A DNA stretch of 12,849 bases from Euryarchaeota archaeon UBA346 (lineage in GTDB: Archaea > Thermoplasmatota > E2 > DHVEG-1), in the NCBI GenBank assembly GCA_002496355.1, contig DAJP01000119.1, positions 1 through 12,849 of the forward strand, given 5' to 3'. The notes under the pieces were generated by a model that did no database searches, was not told the origin of the DNA, and saw nothing but the letters and a program-made list of their open reading frames with translations. Of this stretch, positions 11,405 to 12,849 are shown piece by piece. The stretch's first letter is position 1, and each line of letters starts with the position of its first letter. Both the position numbers and the translations under genes were made by a program.

Positions 11405-12786
11405 AGCTGGTGTTCTCTTTTGAGTCGCTCGCCTTCTAAGGATAATGCGAGCATGGCTCGAGCAGCTCGCCAGGATGATGGGTAGATGGGTACTCCGACT
11501 GCTTTAAGGTCAAGGACTAAGTCTTCGAATTCTTTCCCGCCGACCCAGCAACCAAGGATCGGTTTTTCGTATTCATGGTGAAGCTTCTGCTGATGGATCA
11601 TTTTTAGGATGGCACCAGCGTATTCTCGAGGTCGAGCGTACCCCGCATGGACTGATGCGACGATGATTCCATCGATGTTCTCATCCTCGAGAAGTGCTCG
11701 TGTCGATGCCCAGTACCGGTAGAACCCAGCATCTGCGACAAGATCAACAGGGTTGTTTGGTTTGACGAGCCCTGGGACGATTTTTTCTATTTCTTTGAAG
11801 GTTTTTGGGGAGAGTTTTGGGACAGCAAGACCGTTTGCCTCACAGGCATCGGTAAGCAGGATCCCTAGTCCACCACCATTGGTGATGATACCGATGCGAT
11901 TACCTCTTGCCGCTGGTTGTCCGGCAAGTGCTCGTGCCATATCGAAGAGTTCCACAAGGTCTCTGCATCGGATTCCACCTGCTTGTTTGATGGCCGCACT
12001 GTATAATTCGTCGCTTCCTGCCATGGAACCGGTATGGGACGCGGTCGCTCGGGCACCGGCAGCGCTCAGTCCTGCTTTGACGACCAATATTGGTTTGTTG
12101 CAGGCTTTGATGCTGTTCATGAAGTCTCGTCCATGTCGTATCCCTTCGATGTACAGACCGATGACTTTCGTCTCAGGGTCTTTGCTGAAGTAATCGACGA
12201 GGTCGTCATCATCGATGTCGAGTTTGTTCCCCACACCGATGATCTTTGAAAGTCCGACAAACTCGTTGTTCGCAAGATAGATCATTCCCATGCCAAGGGC
12301 TCCGCTTTGGCTGATGAGCGCAAGGTTCCCTTTCCGGGGCATCCCAAAGACGAAGGAGACATCCAGGTTGTCTGATGCGTTCTTATACCCCATGGTGTTC
12401 GGTCCAAGAATTCGTATCCCGGTCCCTTCAACGAGTTTTTTTATGAGTTCTTCTCCCTCGTGATTTCCTATTTCACTATATCCGGAGGTGATGATGATGA
12501 CCCATTTGACCTTTTTTTTCACGCAATCCTTGATGATTTGTGTTACTATGGGTTCTGGTACAGCGATCATTACAAGCTCGACGAGGCCGGGGATGTCCGT
12601 GAGTTTTTTATAGCATTTTAATCCAAGGATTTCCTCTTCGTTCGGGTTGACGGGATAGAGTTTGCAGGAGTAATCTGAGATGAGGATGTTTTTGAGGGAA
12701 GCATGCCCGATTTTTGTCGGGTCTTTTGATGCTCCGACGACAGCGATGCTTTTTGGTTTGAAAAATGTCTCAAGGGATTGGTTCAT
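11401..12786 (-). CDS. acdA: Acetate/acyl-CoA synthetase (ADP-forming), alpha subunit
   Basis: Converts acyl-CoA + ADP + phosphate to acid + CoA + ATP, the main substrate-level phosphorylation step in peptide- and sugar-fermenting archaea. The 461 residues match the separate alpha subunit (~460). They include a CoA-binding Rossmann domain (FFKPKSIAVVGASKDPTKIG, residues 8-27; YPVNPN; MIAVPEPIV) and a ligase domain (GIRILGPNTMGY; NLALISQSGALGMGM). The phosphohistidine loop ATASHTGSMAGSDELY places His251 as the transferred-phosphate residue. GNRIGIITNGGGLGILLTDA and KPNNPVDLVADA lie in the third domain. GPNTMG has Thr where many relatives have Cys. GAGAGGAAG serves as the ribosome site before the ATG. 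The ATP-grasp beta subunit is not fused and not visible; downstream space is occupied by a convergent gene. Confidence 0.93.
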   Translation of the reverse strand: MNQSLETFFKPKSIAVVGASKDPTKIGHASLKNILISDYSCKLYPVNPNEEEILGLKCYKKLTDIPGLVELVMIAVPEPIVTQIIKDCVKKKVKWVIIITSGYSEIGNHEGEELIKKLVEGTGIRILGPNTMGYKNASDNLDVSFVFGMPRKGNLALISQSGALGMGMIYLANNEFVGLSKIIGVGNKLDIDDDDLVDYFSKDPETKVIGLYIEGIRHGRDFMNSIKACNKPILVVKAGLSAAGARATASHTGSMAGSDELYSAAIKQAGGIRCRDLVELFDMARALAGQPAARGNRIGIITNGGGLGILLTDACEANGLAVPKLSPKTFKEIEKIVPGLVKPNNPVDLVADAGFYRYWASTRALLEDENIDGIIVASVHAGYARPREYAGAILKMIHQQKLHHEYEKPILGCWVGGKEFEDLVLDLKAVGVPIYPSSWRAARAMLALSLEGERLKREHQL

Positions 12787-12830
12787 CGATTCTTCCTCTC
12801 TTTCCTGTTTATTTTTTTTCAGACATTTGT

Positions 12831-12840
12831 TTTTATTTAC
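12831..12840 (-). promoter_or_regulatory. TATA-like box of acdA
   Basis: On the - strand GTAAATAAAA lies 45-54 bases before the ATG at 12786. A start ~25 bases downstream leaves a ~20-base leader carrying the GAGAGGAAG ribosome site. Confidence 0.4.
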
Positions 12841-12849
12841 TTAAACGTA

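Noticed and set aside
1..12849. CRISPR arrays, insertion sequences or complete transposases
   Set aside because: I looked for regularly spaced repeats, terminal inverted repeats and transposase motifs and saw none.

Overview
The window looks like archaeal chromosome. Supporting signs are an archaeal-type secY cluster (uL15, secY, AdkA-type adenylate kinase, DUF106 insertase, CMP kinase, Cbf5 with a PUA domain), a CDP-archaeol synthase, an ADP-forming acetyl-CoA synthetase alpha subunit, tRNAs without encoded CCA, and TATA-like boxes 20-35 bases before several starts, some apparently leaderless. The secreted families on the left, with near-identical signal peptides, resemble those I associate with uncultured Thermoplasmatota. 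That lineage is an inference from memory, not a search result.

Region 1-3232 is an AT-rich accessory block on the + strand. It holds one small secreted protein and then a tightly coupled three-gene set: a NosD-like beta-helix protein and two lineage-specific secreted or membrane proteins, joined by TAATG and ATGA overlaps. At its right edge a short reading frame starts with a CcdA-like segment. It then runs antisense, in frame, through the 3' part of a tRNA-Ser(GGA) gene and stops in the D arm. This is the layout expected for the N-terminal fragment of an SSV-type integrase left by insertion into a tRNA gene. The block to its left could therefore be the end of an integrated element whose other end lies outside the window.

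Region 3233-8228 is the conserved translation/secretion cluster on the - strand. In transcription order it holds a 39-codon candidate small ORF, uL15, secY, adkA, a DUF106 Oxa1/EMC3-like insertase, cmk and cbf5, then tRNA-Ser(GGA), whose TATA box overlaps the cbf5 stop. Most junctions are 0-12 bases or overlap. uL30, the usual neighbour upstream of uL15, is absent here.

Region 8298-9507 (- strand) carries a METTL5-like RNA/rRNA adenine methyltransferase followed by a NYN-domain (LabA/DUF88) putative nuclease. A tRNA-Ala(GGC) gene diverges from them on the + strand. Region 9853-11404 (+ strand) carries an ArsR-like regulator preceded by a perfect palindrome, then carS (membrane lipid synthesis), then a small protein with four CxxC pairs. 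This last gene overlaps tail-to-tail by 4 bases with the gene for the acetyl-CoA synthetase (ADP-forming) alpha subunit on the - strand. No beta subunit gene is visible.

I found no CRISPR array, complete transposase or rRNA gene. The most interesting point is the tRNA-embedded integrase fragment and what it implies about the secreted-protein operon beside it.
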